From Cybelea sp963824595 (GTDB lineage: Bacteria > Vulcanimicrobiota > Vulcanimicrobiia > Vulcanimicrobiales > Vulcanimicrobiaceae), in NCBI GenBank assembly GCA_963824595.1, contig CAWGPY010000010.1:62001-126000 (forward strand): a DNA stretch of 64,000 nt, read 5' to 3'. Below the pieces are notes generated by a model that saw only the letters and a list, made by a program, of their open reading frames with translations, was not told the origin of the DNA and ran no database searches. A program made the position numbers and the translations under genes. Position 1 is the stretch's first letter; each line of letters opens with the position of its first letter. Positions 61,289 through 64,000 of this stretch are shown piece after piece.

Positions 61289-64000
61289 CGGGCGCGCCGC
61301 CTTCCGGCATCGTGGGCGGCGGCATCGGCGGGGGCGGCATGTCGGTGGGGCTCGTCGGGCCCTTGCGCCGCTTCTTCCGCTCGGTGATCTCGACGACGAC
61401 GATGTAGAGTACCGGCACGATGGCCAGGTTCATGATCGTCGAGACGATCATGCCGCCCAGCACCGCGGTTCCCAGCGAGATGCGCGACTGCGCGCCGTCG
61501 CCGTGCGCGAACGCGAGCGGCAGGATGCCGAGGATGAACGCGATGGACGTCATCAGGATCGGGCGCAGCCGCGTGGCCGCCGCGTGCGCGACCGCTTCGA
61601 TCGCGTCCATGCCCTGCTCGCGCAGCTGGTTCGCGAACTCCACGATCAGAATCGCGTTCTTCGCCGCGAGGCCGATGAGCATGACGTAGCCGATCTGCGC
61701 GTAGACGTCGGACGACGTGATCGGAATCGGCACCGGATGCCCCGCCATCAGCGAGTGGACCACCTGGCTGAGCAGCTCGCTCAGCCGCCGGATATAGATC
61801 GCGCCGATCGCGCCCAGCAGCGCGAGCGGCACGGCGAGCATGATGACGAACGGCGTCGACAGGCTCTCGTACTGCGCCACGAGCACCAGGAACACGAAGA
61901 GCAGGCCCATCCCGAAGACGGCGATGGTCTGCGGCCCGCTCTGCACCTGCTGGCTGGCGATGCCGGTCCAGTCGTACCCCATGCCCTTGGGAAGATTGTC
62001 GGTGACGTGCTTCTGCAGCGATTGCAGCACCTGGCCCGAGCTCACGCCGAAGCCCGGCGACGCGTCCACCTCGTAGGCGTTGTACTCGTTGTAGCGCATG
62101 ATGGCGACGTTGTTCGTCTCCATCTTCTGCGTCAGGAACTGGCTCACGGGCATCATCGCGCCGGCGGAGTTGGCCACGAAGATCCGCGTGAAGTCCGTGG
62201 GCGTCGTGCGCTGCTTGGCCTTGGCCTGCACGATCACCTGATACGAACGCGTTCCGTAGTCGAAGAAGTTGATGAACGACGAGCCCGTCGTGGCGTTGAT
62301 CGTGTCGAAGAACGCGCTCGGCGTCACGCCGAACGCGAGCGCCTTCGACCGGTTGAAGACCGTCGCGAAATAGGTGCCGGTGAAGATCGTCGGGGTGCGC
62401 ACCTGCGAGAGCGTCTTGTCCTGCTTCGCCGCGCCGAGCACGGCGTTGCCCACCTTGTTGAGCGTCGGCAGGCCGAGGTTGTTGATGTCCTCGATTTCGA
62501 TCGCCATGCTGCCGGTCGAGCCGAGCCCGGGGATCGCCGGCGGATTTGCGGGAAGCGCCGTAAGGTTCGGGATCTTCTGGAACTGCGTGTAGAGATCGTA
62601 CTGCAGCGCGAGCGCCGAGTTCTCGACGCCGTGCCGTTCCGAGAGCGGCTTGAGCTGAAGGAAGAGCGTGGCCTGGTTCGAGCTGTTGTTCGCGAAGCCG
62701 AAGCCGATGCCCGACGTCACGGCCTCGGCCTGCGGCATCTTCAGCATCAGACCTTCGAGGCGCTTGACCATCGCGGTCGTCTGATCGATCGACGACTGAA
62801 TCGGCAGGCTCACGATGATGTAGAGCAGACTCTGGTCCTCGTTCGGCAGAAAGCCCGTCGGCGTGATCTTGAACATCAGCCCGAGCAGCGCGAGTCCGCC
62901 GACGAAGACGGCGATCACCACGCGCTGCCGCCGGATCAGGCGCGGAACGAGTCCCTGATACCAGTTCGTCAGCGCGTGCAGCCGGTGGTTGAACCACAGC
63001 AAAAAGCGATTGGTCGTGGGCTCGGCGCCGTGCACCAGCTTGTAGGTGAGCACCGGGGCGAGCGTCATCGCGGTGAAGAGCGAGATGCCGATGGATGCCG
63101 CCATCGTGAGCGCGAACTGCTGGAACAGCAGCCCGGTCGTGCCGGGCAGGAACGCCACGGGGATGAAGACCGACATCAGCACGAGCGACGTCGCGACGAC
63201 GGCGCCCCCGATCTCGCGCATCGCTCGCGCGGTGGCCTCGAACGGACTGCTCTTGTCGTCAACGATGTGCCGCACGATGTTTTCGAGCACGACGATCGCA
63301 TCGTCCACCACCAGGCCCGTCGCGAGCGTCAATCCGAAGAGCGTGAGCGTGTTGATCGAGAACCCGAGCAGCTTCATCGCCGCGAACGTGCCGATCAGCG
63401 AGACCGGAATCGTGATGGACGGGATCAGCGTGCTGTGCCAGCTCTGCAGGAAGATGAAGATCACGAGCACGACCAGCAGGATCGCGATCAGCAGCGTCAC
63501 GACCACTTCCTTGATCGAGGCCTGCACGAAGTCGGACGTGTCGAAGGCCACCTTGTAGGCGATGCCGGTCGGCATCGTCTGCGCGATCCGGGCCATCGTC
63601 GCGCGCACGTCCTTGGAGATCTGCAGCGAGTTGGCCGTGGGCTCGCCCTCGATCGCCAGCACGACGGCCGTCTGGCCGTTGTAGCGCGCCGACGTGACGT
63701 AGTTCTGCGCGCCCAGCTCGACCTGCGCCACGTCGCCCAGCCGCAGGTAGCCGCCGTTGGGCTGGGCCTGCACGACGATCTGTTTGAACTCCTCCGGCGT
63801 CTGCAGCCGGCCGTTGATCGAGATCGGAATCTGGAACGGCTGCGACCCCGTGGTCGGGGGCTGGCCGATCGCGCCCGGCGCGACGTCGGCGTTGTTCTGC
63901 TTGATGACGTTGATGATCGTGTCGAGCGAGATGTTGTTGGACTCGAGCTTGTGCGGATCCACCCAGATCCGCATGCCGTAGGTGCGATCGCCCAGCACCT
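61275..64000 (-). CDS. RND multidrug/solute efflux transporter (AcrB-type), 3' part
   Basis: At least 907 residues of an inner-membrane RND pump. The 5' end lies beyond the right edge, so the N-terminal TM1 and part of the first porter loop are missing. GDRTYGMRIWVDPHKL is in the PN2 region. GLVVDDAIVVLENIV holds the two proton-relay Asp of TM4, and AAKNAILIVEFANQL holds the Lys of TM10. The C-terminus is a Pro/Met-rich tail (MPPPPMPPPTMPEGG). It is of the HAE1 type. The membrane-fusion partner and outer-membrane channel are not in the window. It converges with pntB. Confidence 0.93.
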   Translation of the reverse strand, partial: VLGDRTYGMRIWVDPHKLESNNISLDTIINVIKQNNADVAPGAIGQPPTTGSQPFQIPISINGRLQTPEEFKQIVVQAQPNGGYLRLGDVAQVELGAQNYVTSARYNGQTAVVLAIEGEPTANSLQISKDVRATMARIAQTMPTGIAYKVAFDTSDFVQASIKEVVVTLLIAILLVVLVIFIFLQSWHSTLIPSITIPVSLIGTFAAMKLLGFSINTLTLFGLTLATGLVVDDAIVVLENIVRHIVDDKSSPFEATARAMREIGGAVVATSLVLMSVFIPVAFLPGTTGLLFQQFALTMAASIGISLFTAMTLAPVLTYKLVHGAEPTTNRFLLWFNHRLHALTNWYQGLVPRLIRRQRVVIAVFVGGLALLGLMFKITPTGFLPNEDQSLLYIIVSLPIQSSIDQTTAMVKRLEGLMLKMPQAEAVTSGIGFGFANNSSNQATLFLQLKPLSERHGVENSALALQYDLYTQFQKIPNLTALPANPPAIPGLGSTGSMAIEIEDINNLGLPTLNKVGNAVLGAAKQDKTLSQVRTPTIFTGTYFATVFNRSKALAFGVTPSAFFDTINATTGSSFINFFDYGTRSYQVIVQAKAKQRTTPTDFTRIFVANSAGAMMPVSQFLTQKMETNNVAIMRYNEYNAYEVDASPGFGVSSGQVLQSLQKHVTDNLPKGMGYDWTGIASQQVQSGPQTIAVFGMGLLFVFLVLVAQYESLSTPFVIMLAVPLALLGAIGAIYIRRLSELLSQVVHSLMAGHPVPIPITSSDVYAQIGYVMLIGLAAKNAILIVEFANQLREQGMDAIEAVAHAAATRLRPILMTSIAFILGILPLAFAHGDGAQSRISLGTAVLGGMIVSTIMNLAIVPVLYIVVVEITERKKRRKGPTSPTDMPPPPMPPPTMPEGGAPATTL

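Overview
The window is a GC-rich, gene-dense bacterial chromosome segment of core housekeeping genes with almost no mobile DNA. The host looks like a diderm. It carries LptF/G-, LptD- and LptC-like outer-membrane genes, an Lnt acyltransferase, an RND pump, and a MurE with the meso-diaminopimelate DNPR signature. It also has features common in the Terrabacteria: a YqzL-like mini-protein, HrcA/CIRCE heat-shock operators, a clostridial-type CofE-like ligase, and many GTG/TTG starts with GTGA/ATGA overlaps. A high-GC diderm Terrabacterium such as Candidatus Eremiobacterota (WPS-2) would fit. That placement is an inference from gene content, not something shown by a marker here.

Layout. 1-4.6 kb: tail of a SpoU-type RNA methyltransferase, a YqzL-like mini-gene, a hairpin leader, then pheS-pheT-cvpA. 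4.5-9.6 kb: class V aminotransferase, selD, and an hsp20-lon operon behind a CIRCE operator. 9.6-18.3 kb: amino-acid permease, sirtuin, MFS exporter, a KorAB-type 2-oxoacid:ferredoxin oxidoreductase and several small unknown genes. 18.4-21.7 kb: groES-groEL behind a promoter and CIRCE, divergent from alr. 21.7-21.9 kb: a 189-bp palindrome-bounded element. 21.9-38.9 kb: hisA, gltA, and a division/cell-wall cluster on the minus strand reading mraZ-rsmH-ftsL-ftsI-murE-murF-(cofE-like)-mraY-murD-ftsW-murG-murC-murB-ddl. ftsQ, ftsA and ftsZ are absent after ddl. 38.9-39.2 kb: mraZ promoter with three 10-bp operator repeats, then a third CIRCE fused to a broken hsp20. 39.1-48.1 kb: flavin disulfide oxidoreductase, lytic transglycosylase, lptF/G-lptD, second copy of the repeat element, a metallothionein, a lipoprotein, lnt-lptC. 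48.1-57.6 kb: two KGG stress proteins and a minus-strand operon (macroglobulin-like secreted protein, polA, DUF192, mutM, rpsA, coaE). 57.6-64 kb: FAH-family enzyme, the three-gene proton-translocating transhydrogenase, and the 3' part of an RND transporter.

Main points of interest: (1) two inverted copies of an undescribed intergenic element with about 85% identical cores and two hairpins whose loops read CTCCT or ATCCG on one strand (AGGAG or CGGAT on the other), plus related end fragments in lon and beside groEL; (2) a CofE-like gamma-glutamyl ligase gene lying inside the peptidoglycan operon between murF and mraY; (3) three CIRCE sites, one controlling hsp20-lon and one left as a scar beside the dcw promoter; (4) six apparent frameshifts confined to 2.5 kb covering murF, cofE-like and mraY, most simply local sequence error.
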